NCBI RefSeq assembly: GCF_001598335.1
Contig: NZ_BCYT01000022.1
Span: 1 to 53,639 of the forward strand
Direction of reading: 5' to 3'
DNA length: 53,639 bases
Origin: Sphingobium abikonense NBRC 16140
GTDB lineage: Bacteria > Pseudomonadota > Alphaproteobacteria > Sphingomonadales > Sphingomonadaceae
Shown here: piece by piece, positions 36,647-45,833 of the stretch
How positions within the stretch are numbered: position 1 is the first letter of the stretch
How the letters are laid out: every line of letters starts with the position of its first letter
Program-made: the position numbers and the translations under genes
Notes under the pieces: model-generated
Told to the model about the DNA's origin: nothing
What the model saw: the letters and a program-made list of their open reading frames with translations, nothing else
Databases searched by the model: none

Positions 36647-37822
36647 TCAATAGCTTCGCGGTAGTTTCAGGACATGCTCTGCGATGAATGACAATATGAG
36701 ATTGGTCGAAACAGGTGCCACCTGATAAAGGCGGGCCTCTCGAAATTTCCGTTCGATGTCGTATTCCTCAGCAAAGCCATATCCGCCATATGTCTGGATG
36801 CAGGCGTTGCCCGCTTCGACTGCTACGTCCGCGGCAAGCATTTTTGCCATGTTCGCCTCGGGTCCATGTTCAAGCCCCGCTTCGTAAAGGCGCGCGGCCT
36901 CATGGACCATGAGCTCGGCAGCGCGCATATTTGCGTGGGCTCGCGCGATCGGAAAAGAGACGCCCTGGTTCATGCCAATGGGGCGATCGAACACCACCCG
37001 TTGATTGGCATAAGCAATGGATTTTCGGGTGAACCATTTCGCATCACCGACGCATTCGGCAGCAATAAGAACTCTTTCCGCATTCATGCCCGAAAGGATG
37101 CAATGAAAGCCCTTGCCTTCTTTGCCTAAGAGATTGGCGACCGGGATGCGCATCCTGTCGAAGAAAAGTTCCGTCGTGGCATGGTTCATCATGGTGCGGA
37201 TAGGCCGGATCGTTAGCGAACCCGCGGTGCGAGCCTGGTTCATATCGACGATGAATATGGAAAGACCGTCGGTTTTCTTCGTCACTTGATCGCGCGGCGA
37301 AGTCCTCGCTAGCAGCAGCATGAGATCGCTGTGTTCGGCGCGACTGGTCCAGATTTTCTGGCCGCTCACCACGAAATAGTCCCCATCGCGAACTGCCGTC
37401 GTCCTTAACGCAGTGGTATCGGAGCCGCTTCCCGGCTCGGTTACGCCGAAAGCCTGCAAGCGCAGTGCGCCGCTTGCGATCGCGGGCAGATAAAGGCGCT
37501 TTTGCTCATCCGATCCATGTCTAAGGATGATGGCCATGTTATACATCTGGGCATGGCATGCCGCTCCGTTGCAACCCATCGCTTGAATCGTCTCAAGGAT
37601 GGCAACTGCAGCCGAAAGGCCCAGACCTGATCCGCCATATTCCTCGGGTATAAGTACCGAAAGATAGCCAGCGCTCGTCAACGCATCGACAAAAGAAGTC
37701 GGATATTCGCGATCAGCGTCGAGCTTGCGCCAATATTCACCCGGGAACTTTTCACAAAGCCGGCGCACACCGTCGCGGATTTCGTGAAAGTGTTGAGGTT
37801 CGAAAGGACTAAGAAACTGCAT
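36647..37822 (-). CDS. Acyl-CoA dehydrogenase with atypical catalytic region
   Basis: This protein (391 residues from ATG 37822; ATG 37831 is an equal alternative) is an FAD-dependent acyl-CoA dehydrogenase, shown by FGVTEPGSGSDTTALRT, KIWTSRAEHSD and IQTYGGYGFAEEYDIERKFREARLYQ. Where most family members have the catalytic Glu in a YEGT motif, it has APVSTN. This variant is seen in a subfamily of alphaproteobacterial and actinobacterial enzymes, where the base must lie elsewhere. A frame open upstream to 38122 is only the reading of the MaoC gene in another frame. It is the last gene of the minus-strand beta-oxidation cluster. Confidence 0.85.
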   Translation of the reverse strand: MQFLSPFEPQHFHEIRDGVRRLCEKFPGEYWRKLDADREYPTSFVDALTSAGYLSVLIPEEYGGSGLGLSAAVAILETIQAMGCNGAACHAQMYNMAIILRHGSDEQKRLYLPAIASGALRLQAFGVTEPGSGSDTTALRTTAVRDGDYFVVSGQKIWTSRAEHSDLMLLLARTSPRDQVTKKTDGLSIFIVDMNQARTAGSLTIRPIRTMMNHATTELFFDRMRIPVANLLGKEGKGFHCILSGMNAERVLIAAECVGDAKWFTRKSIAYANQRVVFDRPIGMNQGVSFPIARAHANMRAAELMVHEAARLYEAGLEHGPEANMAKMLAADVAVEAGNACIQTYGGYGFAEEYDIERKFREARLYQVAPVSTNLILSFIAEHVLKLPRSY

Positions 37823-38684
37823 CGCCCTCATCCGGAGAGATTGTGAAAAACCCTTGATCTGCAACGATGACGTCGCGCTCGAGCACCGATGCCCGAAAAG
37901 CGCCGTTATTCCAGATTTCGGTTCTGATGGTTTCACCAGGGAACACCGGTGCGGCGAAACGCAGTTGCACTGCGCGCAGGCGCTCGGTCTGGTAGCCGAG
38001 CCGCCCGCGGAGGATGGCGTGAACGATGATGCCCATCGTGCCCAGGCCGTGCAATATCGGCATCCTGTACCCGGCGCGCGCCGCGATTGCTGGATCGCTG
38101 TGCAGCGGGTTGAGATCTCCATTTAGACGATAGATCAGGGCCTGTTCGGGACCGGTCGTCAGGTCAATGACAAGAGCGGCATTGCCTTCCGCCACGGGTA
38201 CCGGCGAACTTCGCGGAGCTTCGCCTTCCCCTCCGAACCCGCCGCCGCCGCGAATGAAGATCGTACGTTCAAGACAGGCAAAGCAGGTGCCGCAATCATC
38301 GCGGATATTGGTTTCGGTGAATATCAACGCGGCCTTGCCCACGCCTTTGTCGACAATGTGGGTGACGCGGGTTGTGCTTTCGACTTCGCCAGTTGCCGGA
38401 ACCGGGCCAAGCAGTACCATGGATTGACCGGCATGCAGGACGGAAACCGGATCCACACCGGAATCAGGGTGCCCCAGCCAGAACCCGGGACTCGCGAGAA
38501 CGAGCGCCATGCCGGGCATGGCAACCGGTCCACGAAGGGGATCCACGAATGGCAGCTGCGCGAGGTCGGTAGGATCTCGCCCCATCCCGATCGATAAGGC
38601 GTAAAATGCAGCATCGCGTGGAGTGACGGTCTGACGAACCGCAGGAATACGAAAGTTGAGCAATTTTTGCGGATCGATTGTCAC
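37809..38684 (-). CDS. MaoC-type enoyl-CoA hydratase 2
   Basis: This 291-residue protein has an N-terminal and a C-terminal hot-dog domain. The second carries the hydratase 2 motif YRLNGDLNPLHSDPAIAARAG followed by PILHGLGTMG, with catalytic Asp and His. It hydrates trans-2-enoyl-CoA to (R)-3-hydroxyacyl-CoA, the same step as the hydratase part of peroxisomal multifunctional enzyme 2. GTG at 38684 is chosen because AGGGA lies nine bases upstream; the longer frame to 38858 overlaps the next gene. It works with the SDR at 44873, which is of the matching MFE-2 dehydrogenase type. Confidence 0.87.
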   Translation of the reverse strand: MTIDPQKLLNFRIPAVRQTVTPRDAAFYALSIGMGRDPTDLAQLPFVDPLRGPVAMPGMALVLASPGFWLGHPDSGVDPVSVLHAGQSMVLLGPVPATGEVESTTRVTHIVDKGVGKAALIFTETNIRDDCGTCFACLERTIFIRGGGGFGGEGEAPRSSPVPVAEGNAALVIDLTTGPEQALIYRLNGDLNPLHSDPAIAARAGYRMPILHGLGTMGIIVHAILRGRLGYQTERLRAVQLRFAAPVFPGETIRTEIWNNGAFRASVLERDVIVADQGFFTISPDEGDAVS

Positions 38685-38706
38685 TTTCAATTTCCCTGGA
38701 AGGTGG

Positions 38707-39567
38707 TCAAAGGGTGGCGCTGGCAACCATGATCGGACGGCCGTCGCGCGCATGGGCGACGAACTGAACACTATTACCGTTCGCGCGAAGCGCCAAATGC
38801 AGTTCCTCGCCGCAGATCGCGGCAGACACCGCTCGGCAATCGAAGCACCGAAGCGCATTGTCGCCGAAGTGCTGCTGGGCGAGTTCCAGCAGCAGTGTCG
38901 CCGTCAACGGACCGTGAACGACGAGGCCGCGATACCCCTCGATTTCGCAGGTGTAGGCCCGATCATAATGAATCCGGTGACTGTTGAAGGTCAGCGCCGA
39001 AAATCGGAACAGCAAGGCTTCCGAGGGGACCAGCGCGCGGTGCGCAACCCATCGAGATCCGTCGAAGGTCATGTCAGGCGGCCGCGGCAGCTCTGCGGGC
39101 CCCAAAGGCATGGGATCCCGATAAACGATCGCTTGGGTTTCGCGAACGAAGATTTCGCCTTTGCAGTGGATTTCCTGTGCCATCTCGACAAAAACAAGCT
39201 TGCCGGTCGCGCCTTGCTTTTCGGCGATGGAATTGATCCGCGATCTGCGCTGCACCTTCTGGCCGATGAGCAACGGCGAAAGAAATTCGATCCTGCTCGA
39301 TGCCCACATCCGGCGCGACTGAGGAAGTGGTGGCATGAAGCTGCTTTCGCCGCCGCGCACCGGATGTCCATCCACGCTCAATGCGGCTGTTGGCGCGTCT
39401 GGCAGGCAAAGGCACCAATGATAGCCTTGCGGCACGCTGCCATCTGCCGGCGCAACGCGGTCGAAAGTCGCCAGCCACCGTCGTGCGGCAGCGGGTTCCA
39501 GATAGTCGTGACGCAATTCTTCACGACCAATCCAGCTTTGCCATTGTACGTACGGCTGGGTGGTCAT
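38707..39567 (-). CDS. MaoC-family hydratase, mesaconyl-C4-CoA hydratase/HTD2-like
   Basis: This 286-residue protein has two hot-dog halves. The C-terminal half contains FRFSALTFNSHRIHYDRAYTC and GYRGLVVHGPLTATLL, the signature of the HTD2/mesaconyl-C4-CoA hydratase group. Members hydrate branched or dicarboxylic enoyl-CoA esters such as mesaconyl-C4-CoA and itaconyl-CoA. It overlaps the methylsuccinyl-CoA dehydrogenase-like gene by four bases (ATGA), and dehydrogenation of methylsuccinyl-CoA gives mesaconyl-CoA, so the pair makes chemical sense. The actual substrate is unproven. Confidence 0.82.
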   Translation of the reverse strand: MTTQPYVQWQSWIGREELRHDYLEPAAARRWLATFDRVAPADGSVPQGYHWCLCLPDAPTAALSVDGHPVRGGESSFMPPLPQSRRMWASSRIEFLSPLLIGQKVQRRSRINSIAEKQGATGKLVFVEMAQEIHCKGEIFVRETQAIVYRDPMPLGPAELPRPPDMTFDGSRWVAHRALVPSEALLFRFSALTFNSHRIHYDRAYTCEIEGYRGLVVHGPLTATLLLELAQQHFGDNALRCFDCRAVSAAICGEELHLALRANGNSVQFVAHARDGRPIMVASATL

Positions 39568-41156
39568 ATATCATCCCCGGTCAGGCCGCGGGCAATCACC
39601 TGAGCCTGAATTTCCGCAGCGCCCTCGAAAATGTTGAGGATGCGCGCATCGCAAAGGATGCGACTGATCTCGTATTCAAGGGCATAACCATTGCCGCCGT
39701 GGATCTGCAGCGCAGCGTCGGCGTTCGACCAGGCGGCGCGAGCGGCAAGCAACTTTGCCATGCCGGCCTCAATATCGCAGCGCTTGTCCGAATCCCTGGC
39801 TCGCGCGGCAGCATAGCAGAGTTCACGCGCCATCACAAAATCGACAAGGCTCATCGCCAGCTTGTCCGACACGCGCGGAAACCCGACGATGGCCCTGCCG
39901 AATTGCTTGCGAACCAAGGCATAGTCGAGGCCCAGTTCGATGGCCCGCCGCGCGACGCCGATAGCCCGCGCGGCGGTCTGGATGCGTGCGCCCTCGAAGG
40001 TACGCATGAGCTGCTTGAACCCTTTCCCCTCCTCGCCGCCCAGCAGGGCGTCTGCCGGCGCGGTCATGGCATCGAACTGCAGGGCATATTCGCGCATCCC
40101 GCGATAACCGGGGACCTCGATCTCGCTTCCGGTCATGCCAGGGGCTGGGAAACCGTCATCGCTCGTGCCCCGAGGCTTGGGCACCAGCAACATCGACAGC
40201 CCGGCGTAACCCCTGGCTTCAGGTAATGTTCGCACCAGCATCGTCATCAGATCTGATCGGCTGGCATGGGTAATCCAGTTTTTCGCCCCGTTGATGACCC
40301 AGTGATCGCCGTCGTGCCGTGCGCGGGTTTGAATGGAGCCAAGATCCGATCCGGTGTCGGGTTCGGTGAAGGCTGCTGACGGCAAAACCTCGCCGCTTGC
40401 GATCCTGGGCAACCACCAGGCCTTTTGCGCTTCGGTGCCGTTCAAGCCGATCAGTTCGCCGGCGATTTCCGACCGCGTGCCAAGCGAGCCCGCGCCAATC
40501 CAGCCCCGCGACAATTCCTCGGTTATGATGCACATCTTTAGCTTACCGAGGCCAAGTCCCCCATAGATTTCGGGTATGCAGACTCCGAATGTACCGAGAT
40601 CGGCCATGGCCTGAATCACTGCCTCGGGGATCAGATCATTCGCCAGATGCCATCCGTGAGCCTGGGGCACGATGACAGCATTGGTGAAGCGACGGTATTG
40701 CTCGCGGATCGTGTCGGCTTCGGCATCATCGAGCGACTCGCTTGGCCATTGCCCCTGGGCCAGGGCTGCAGCCACTTCGCCTCTGGTTGCAGCATAGTCC
40801 ACATCGAGTAGGTCCACGCACCGGTCGAAAAGCGTGCGGGCAGCGCTGCCAAGTCCGAGGTCGCCGGGGCGGAAGATTTCGTTCTGGCCCATCGGCAGGC
40901 CGCCACCGATCTGGCCAATGCATTCAGCGAAGGCCAGAGTGGCGATCCTGGCGTCAAAGTCATTCTTGCTGCCCCTGGCTTCGGACCATTCGAGCACCGC
41001 TTCAAGCGCAGCCACAAGCGTGGCCACCCAGGCATAACCGTGCGCGGCCCGCTGCTCCTCATCAATCCTTCCGGACACCAAGCGCGCGCCCAACGCTGCC
41101 TTGACCGAGTCGCGATAGTCTCTCGCGGCGTTCAGGGCCTGGCGCAGATCAGCCAC
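39564..41156 (-). CDS. Long acyl-CoA dehydrogenase, (2S)-methylsuccinyl-CoA dehydrogenase-like
   Basis: This flavoprotein of about 530 residues is longer than ordinary acyl-CoA dehydrogenases because of an N-terminal helical extension of some 140 residues, a trait of Mcd from the ethylmalonyl-CoA pathway. It shows SAAFTEPDTGSDLGSIQTRA, INGAKNWITHASRSD and ILNIFEGAAEIQAQVIARGLTG with the catalytic Glu. GTG at 41156, three bases inside the thiolase end, is the most likely start; the ribosome site is weak, so coupling is probable. The other ethylmalonyl-CoA pathway genes (ccr, ecm) are not here, so it may act on a branched dicarboxylic intermediate of hydrocarbon breakdown. Confidence 0.8.
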   Translation of the reverse strand: MADLRQALNAARDYRDSVKAALGARLVSGRIDEEQRAAHGYAWVATLVAALEAVLEWSEARGSKNDFDARIATLAFAECIGQIGGGLPMGQNEIFRPGDLGLGSAARTLFDRCVDLLDVDYAATRGEVAAALAQGQWPSESLDDAEADTIREQYRRFTNAVIVPQAHGWHLANDLIPEAVIQAMADLGTFGVCIPEIYGGLGLGKLKMCIITEELSRGWIGAGSLGTRSEIAGELIGLNGTEAQKAWWLPRIASGEVLPSAAFTEPDTGSDLGSIQTRARHDGDHWVINGAKNWITHASRSDLMTMLVRTLPEARGYAGLSMLLVPKPRGTSDDGFPAPGMTGSEIEVPGYRGMREYALQFDAMTAPADALLGGEEGKGFKQLMRTFEGARIQTAARAIGVARRAIELGLDYALVRKQFGRAIVGFPRVSDKLAMSLVDFVMARELCYAAARARDSDKRCDIEAGMAKLLAARAAWSNADAALQIHGGNGYALEYEISRILCDARILNIFEGAAEIQAQVIARGLTGDDI

Positions 41157-41158
41157 CT

Positions 41159-42373
41159 TCAGGCCGCGCGCTCGAAGATTGCGGCGATGCCTTGTCCGCC
41201 GCCGATGCACATCGTCTCAAGACCGTAGCGGCCTTTCGTGCGCACAAGTTCGCGGGTAAGGTTGGCAAGAATACGACCACCGGTTGCACCGATCGGGTGG
41301 CCAAGCGATATACCCGAACCATTGACATTGAGGATTTCGTTCCGGCCGTCGTCATCCGACCAGCCCCATCCTTTCAGAACCGCCAGGACTTGCGGTGCGA
41401 AGGCTTCGTTCAGCTCAACCAGATCAATATCGCCCCAGCCAAGGCCGCTGCGGGCGAACAAGCGTTGCACTGCAGGAACGGGACCAATTCCCATACGACT
41501 GGGATCACAGCCCGCCGCGGCCGAGCTATGATAAAAGGCGATCGGTTCCACCCCCAGTTCGTCGAGTTTGTCTTCGGCCACCACAAGGCAAGCGGCAGCG
41601 GCGTCGTTCTGCTGACTGGCGTTGCCAGCGGTTACGACGCCGCCCTCAATCGCCTTCAGCGCGCCGAGCGAAGCCATCGTCGCGTCGCCGCGATAACCTT
41701 CATCGTGTGCGAAGATGGCAGGCGCGCCCTTTCTTTGCGGCACCACAACCGGCACGATTTCGTCGTCGAACATTCCATTCGCCCAGGCGGCCGCGGCCCG
41801 CTGGTGGCTGCGCACGGCATAGGCATCTGCCTGTTCCCGGCTGATGTCATAATCCCTGGCAAGATTTTCGGCCGTTTCGATCATGCCGGAGATAACACCA
41901 AAACGCTCCGTCGGCTGAGACATAAGGCGTCCGCGCGTCAACCTGTCGTGAAGGGTGATACTGCCGGAACGTTTGCCCCCGCGAAGGTCGGTTGAATAAT
42001 GTTCGACGTTGGACATTGATTCGACCCCGCCGGCGACAACAACGTCGGACATCCCCGTCTGCACCATCATCGCGGCGTTGACGATCGCCTGTAGCCCCGA
42101 ACCGCAGCGCCGGTCGAGCTGATAGCCGGGGACTTCAAGCGGCAGGTCGGCAGCCAGCCATGACCAGTGGCCGATGGCCGGCGCCTCGCCGTTGCCATAT
42201 CCCTGACTGAACACGACATCGTCGACCCGGGCGGGATCGATCTTCGTGCGCTCGATCAGGGCCTTGAGGATGACTGCGCCAAGCTCGCCTGCAGTCATCG
42301 GCGAAAGAGAGCCGCCAAACTTGCCCACCGCAGTGCGGATCGGCATGACAATGGCTGCGCGACGAAGGGTCAT
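41159..42373 (-). CDS. Acetyl-CoA C-acyltransferase (thiolase)
   Basis: This 404-residue degradative thiolase has the nucleophile C90 in DRRCGSGLQAI, the NEAFAPQ block, the GHPIGATGGRI histidine and the second cysteine in MCIGGGQG. It cleaves a 3-oxoacyl-CoA with CoA to release acetyl-CoA. The ATG at 42373 overlaps the CoA-transferase stop by four bases (ATGA). It would complete each turn of the beta-oxidation cluster around it. Confidence 0.93.
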   Translation of the reverse strand: MTLRRAAIVMPIRTAVGKFGGSLSPMTAGELGAVILKALIERTKIDPARVDDVVFSQGYGNGEAPAIGHWSWLAADLPLEVPGYQLDRRCGSGLQAIVNAAMMVQTGMSDVVVAGGVESMSNVEHYSTDLRGGKRSGSITLHDRLTRGRLMSQPTERFGVISGMIETAENLARDYDISREQADAYAVRSHQRAAAAWANGMFDDEIVPVVVPQRKGAPAIFAHDEGYRGDATMASLGALKAIEGGVVTAGNASQQNDAAAACLVVAEDKLDELGVEPIAFYHSSAAAGCDPSRMGIGPVPAVQRLFARSGLGWGDIDLVELNEAFAPQVLAVLKGWGWSDDDGRNEILNVNGSGISLGHPIGATGGRILANLTRELVRTKGRYGLETMCIGGGQGIAAIFERAA

Positions 42374-43584
42374 TTCGGGTCTCCACTCGCCATGTTGCCC
42401 ACAATACCTGCGTCGATCAGGCGGGCGATTTCGGCGGCAGGCAGCGAGAGCAGATCCGCCAGGACTTCTTCGGTATGCTGGCCATTGCACGGCGCGGGAC
42501 AAGGATCCCGACGGTGCATTTGGGGAACGGTGGCGAATGTGCCCGCGGCGGGATAGTCGAAGCCGCTGGGATTTGGCACCATCCCGAAAATCGGATTGTT
42601 CGCTACCAGCGCTGGATCGTGAACCGCATCAAGCATCCTGCGATAGGGCGAAAAGACGATTCCCCCCGCATCGAAGGCAGTAGACAGATCGGCGTAATCA
42701 CGCGACCGGATCGCCCGTTCAAACAAGGGATAGAGCATGTCACGCAAGGTATATCGGAGGCCGTCATCCTGTTCGAAAGAAACACCGCGCTCTTGTTCGA
42801 TGGCCGCAACATCTTCGGAAAGGCCCAGCGCCCCCAGCAAATGGGCCCACTGGCGATGCGTGGCAACGACAATCATTGTCCGCACCCCGTCGCGCGTGGT
42901 GAAGTCGCGACCGAACAAACCATAAACTGCATTGCCAAGGCGCGGACGATCCCGGCCCGTATAGAGCATTTCTGCAAGTCCACCGAGGTTGGCGACCGTG
43001 CCAATCGCCACGTCTGACAACGGCAGCCGGATCTCGCATCCTTCGCCACTGGTGCTTCGCCACTGCATCGCGGCAAGCATGGCGAATGCTCCGTATGCGC
43101 CGGAAATGAGATCCCATGCGGGCAGGACATGATTGACCGGATCGGGGCCCGTTCCAGTCAGCATAGGGTATCCCACGGCATTGTTTATGGTGTAATCGAG
43201 CGCGGGCGAGCCATCGGCCCATCCCATTATCCGCAAGGTGACAAGATCCGGACACCCCTGCGCGAGGAGGGCATGGGACAGGAAACCATCCACCGGAAAA
43301 TTGGTGATGAACTGGCCGGTTGCCCTCACGAGTTCCTGCACTATTTCACGCCCCTCAGGCCTGCGAAGATCAACCGCGACTGACTTTTTTGCACGATTGA
43401 GATTCTCCCAATAGAGCGAATCATTCGCCGCCGTCACAGGCCAGCGCCGGTAATCGGGGCCGCCGCCAATCTGGTCGACGCGTATCACCTGTGCGCCAAA
43501 TTGCGCGCAATAAAGGCCCGCCGTGGGAGAGGCGACGAATGACGATGCCTCAATGATCGATAGGCCATCGAGAAAATTATACAT
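42370..43584 (-). CDS. CaiB/BaiF-type (family III) CoA-transferase
   Basis: This 404-residue protein transfers CoA between acids without free intermediates. It begins LDGLSIIEASSFVASPTAGLYCAQFGAQVIRVD, the typical N terminus of the family, contains NLNRAKKSVAVDL, and has a probable catalytic Asp in LPLSDVAIGT. It probably activates the dicarboxylic or aromatic acid that enters the beta-oxidation cluster, with succinyl-CoA or acetyl-CoA as donor. A second family III enzyme is encoded at 49075-50241. Confidence 0.88.
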   Translation of the reverse strand: MYNFLDGLSIIEASSFVASPTAGLYCAQFGAQVIRVDQIGGGPDYRRWPVTAANDSLYWENLNRAKKSVAVDLRRPEGREIVQELVRATGQFITNFPVDGFLSHALLAQGCPDLVTLRIMGWADGSPALDYTINNAVGYPMLTGTGPDPVNHVLPAWDLISGAYGAFAMLAAMQWRSTSGEGCEIRLPLSDVAIGTVANLGGLAEMLYTGRDRPRLGNAVYGLFGRDFTTRDGVRTMIVVATHRQWAHLLGALGLSEDVAAIEQERGVSFEQDDGLRYTLRDMLYPLFERAIRSRDYADLSTAFDAGGIVFSPYRRMLDAVHDPALVANNPIFGMVPNPSGFDYPAAGTFATVPQMHRRDPCPAPCNGQHTEEVLADLLSLPAAEIARLIDAGIVGNMASGDPK

Positions 43585-43692
43585 GGCGTTTGATCCGGCC
43601 CGCAGGCGAATTGGCCATGCGCCAGGGCGGGGCGGAATGAACCCCCTGGCCGCCCATGGTGCAGCCTGCGGATGAAGTGCAACCCACGAAGG

Positions 43693-44862
43693 TCAATTCG
43701 CCGCCGCAAATTCACGCAGCATGTGCTTAGCGATCTGGAGTTGCAGGATCTGGGTCGTGCCTTCATAAATCCGATATATGCGCGCATCGCGGAAGAAACG
43801 TTCGGCATCGTATTCGGCAAGATAGCCGGCACCGCCGTGGATCTGGACGCAGGCATCCACCACGCGGCCGCACATTTCTGTCGCGAAAACCTTGAACGCC
43901 GCTGCTTTGCGCAAGATGTTCTCGCCTGCGTCGGCGCGCCGAGTGACATCGTCCATCATGCATTCGGCGGCATAGATTTCGATCTCGCTCTGGGCGAGCA
44001 TCTGCTGGATCAACTGGAAGTTGGCAATCGGCTCGCCGAATGCCTTGCGCTCGGTCGCGTATCGGATGGCGCTATCCAGCGCCCGGCGGGCATAAGCGGT
44101 CGCTGCGGCGCCCACCGACATCCTGCCGTTGTCGAGGCTCATCATCGCGAATGCGAAGCCCTTGCCAAGTTCGCCGCCGAGCAGAGCCTCGCTGCCAACG
44201 TGGACATCTTCCAGCCCGATATCGGCGATATGGCTACCCGACTGGCCCATCTTCCTGTCCGACTTGCAGATCGTCACGCCGGGTATGTCAAGCGGGACGA
44301 TGAATGCCGATATATGGGCGTTTTTGGGCAGATTTTCCATGGCCGTCCGCGCCATGATCAGTCCAACCTTCGCAAAGGGCGAGTTGGTAATATATCGCTT
44401 GGTGCCATTGAGAAGCCAGCCGTCGCCGGTCGGCACCGCAGTCGTCTGCAGACCCGCCGCATCTGATCCCGAACCCGGTTCGGTCAGGCCGAAAGCGGCG
44501 ATTTCACCCGCGGCAATGCGCGGCAGCCATGCAGCCTTCTGCGCTTCTGTTCCACCATTCTTGAGGGCTGAGGCGAACATGCCGACATTGATCGAGATGA
44601 TCGAGCGGAATGCCGGCATCGCATAACTTAGCGTGTGCATGGTGCGGATATACTGGCTGATGTTCATGCCGGCGCCGCCATGCTCTTCCGGTATGGTCAA
44701 TCCAAACAGACCCATGTCGCGCATCGCTTCGAGGACGTTTTCGGGGATGAGGTCGGTTTCAATAATTTTGCGCTCGACAGGAATGAGCCGGTCGCGCACG
44801 AAGCGTTCAAGCTGTATCAAGAATTGTTCGAAGACTTCTGCATCCATGCCGGCGTTGCTCAT
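43693..44862 (-). CDS. Acyl-CoA dehydrogenase
   Basis: This 389-residue enzyme is a standard short- or medium-chain acyl-CoA dehydrogenase: AFGLTEPGSGSDAAGLQT, GTKRYITNSPFAKVGLIMA, a 2-helix FAD region with QIHGGAGYLAEYDAERFFRDARI, and YEGTTQILQLQIAKHML with the catalytic Glu. It introduces the 2,3 double bond into an acyl-CoA and hands electrons to ETF. It begins ten bases after the SDR stop on the minus strand and is one of three acyl-CoA dehydrogenases in this cluster. Confidence 0.92.
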   Translation of the reverse strand: MSNAGMDAEVFEQFLIQLERFVRDRLIPVERKIIETDLIPENVLEAMRDMGLFGLTIPEEHGGAGMNISQYIRTMHTLSYAMPAFRSIISINVGMFASALKNGGTEAQKAAWLPRIAAGEIAAFGLTEPGSGSDAAGLQTTAVPTGDGWLLNGTKRYITNSPFAKVGLIMARTAMENLPKNAHISAFIVPLDIPGVTICKSDRKMGQSGSHIADIGLEDVHVGSEALLGGELGKGFAFAMMSLDNGRMSVGAAATAYARRALDSAIRYATERKAFGEPIANFQLIQQMLAQSEIEIYAAECMMDDVTRRADAGENILRKAAAFKVFATEMCGRVVDACVQIHGGAGYLAEYDAERFFRDARIYRIYEGTTQILQLQIAKHMLREFAAAN

Positions 44863-44872
44863 CGGTTACCTG

Positions 44873-45790
44873 TCAGATTGGATCATAAGGAAAGACATGC
44901 GCCGAGACTTCATCGGCGCGCGCGAAGCTGCTGCGAAACGAATGTACAAGCTCGTGGGCAATTGCCTCCGGCGTCCAGCCTTCGACCTTGGTCATCGACC
45001 GGATCGGCCGGGGCTTGCAAAACAGGGCGATTTCATTCTTGCGAACCGCGAAAATCTGGTTGGTCACGTCCTTGGATAGGTCGGATGCCAGATAGGCAAC
45101 CAACGGCGCGATCTTGTCTGCCGACATGGATTGCAACCGTTGGACACGTTCGTGTTCGGCAGGCGTTGTCGCGGGAATTGACGAGGTCATGCGGCTCCAC
45201 GCAAAAGGCGCGATGCAGTTCGAGCGGACGCCAACTCGCGCCATGTCGAGCGCGATAGACTGCGAAAGCGCGACGACGGCCAACTTTGCCGCCGAATAGT
45301 TCGCCTGCCCGATGTTGCCGATCAGACCGCTCGTCGAAGTGAAATGAACGAAACTGCCCGCCTTCTGTTCACGAAAATAGGGCGTGGCGGCCTTGGAAAC
45401 GTTGAAGACACCAGTAAGATTGACCGCGATGACGCTGGTCCAGTCCGCGTGACTCATCTTGTGCCAGATGCTGTCTCGCAAGATGCCTGCATTGTTCACG
45501 ACCGCATCGATTCGGCCAAATTTCCGTACCGCATCCTCGATAATGCTCTGCGCCTCCGCCGGATCTGCAACATTACCGAAGTTGGCCGCCGCTTTGCCCC
45601 CGGCACCGATGATGTCGTTAGCGGTGTTCTGAGCGAATGCGGTATCGCCGCCGTTGCCCGCCTGCGCCACGCCAGGATCGTTGACGATAATTGCCGCCCC
45701 CTGCGCGGCGCAATACAACGCCAGTTGGCGACCTATTCCGCGCCCGGCACCAGTGATCGCGACAACTGATCCATCCAGGCACCGATCCAT
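44873..45790 (-). CDS. 3-Hydroxyacyl-CoA dehydrogenase (MFE-2-type SDR)
   Basis: This 305-residue short-chain dehydrogenase has ITGAGRGIG (12-20), NNAGILRDSIW (99-109), which is the hallmark of the MFE-2 hydroxyacyl-CoA dehydrogenase group, and the catalytic Y165/K169 in YSAAK. It oxidises (R)-3-hydroxyacyl-CoA, matching the stereochemistry of the MaoC hydratases nearby. GAGGA lies eight bases before the ATG at 45790. It is the first gene of the eight-gene minus-strand cluster. Confidence 0.88.
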   Translation of the reverse strand: MDRCLDGSVVAITGAGRGIGRQLALYCAAQGAAIIVNDPGVAQAGNGGDTAFAQNTANDIIGAGGKAAANFGNVADPAEAQSIIEDAVRKFGRIDAVVNNAGILRDSIWHKMSHADWTSVIAVNLTGVFNVSKAATPYFREQKAGSFVHFTSTSGLIGNIGQANYSAAKLAVVALSQSIALDMARVGVRSNCIAPFAWSRMTSSIPATTPAEHERVQRLQSMSADKIAPLVAYLASDLSKDVTNQIFAVRKNEIALFCKPRPIRSMTKVEGWTPEAIAHELVHSFRSSFARADEVSAHVFPYDPI

Positions 45791-45833
45791 ATCCCGTTCC
45801 TCAAATGCAATTAGCCCGACAGGCAGGACTGGC

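Noticed and set aside
43621..43650. A 7-bp stem (GCCAGGG with CCCTGGC) between the acyl-CoA dehydrogenase and CoA-transferase genes
   Set aside because: The loop is 16 bases and no T-run follows on the minus strand, so it is not convincing as a terminator.
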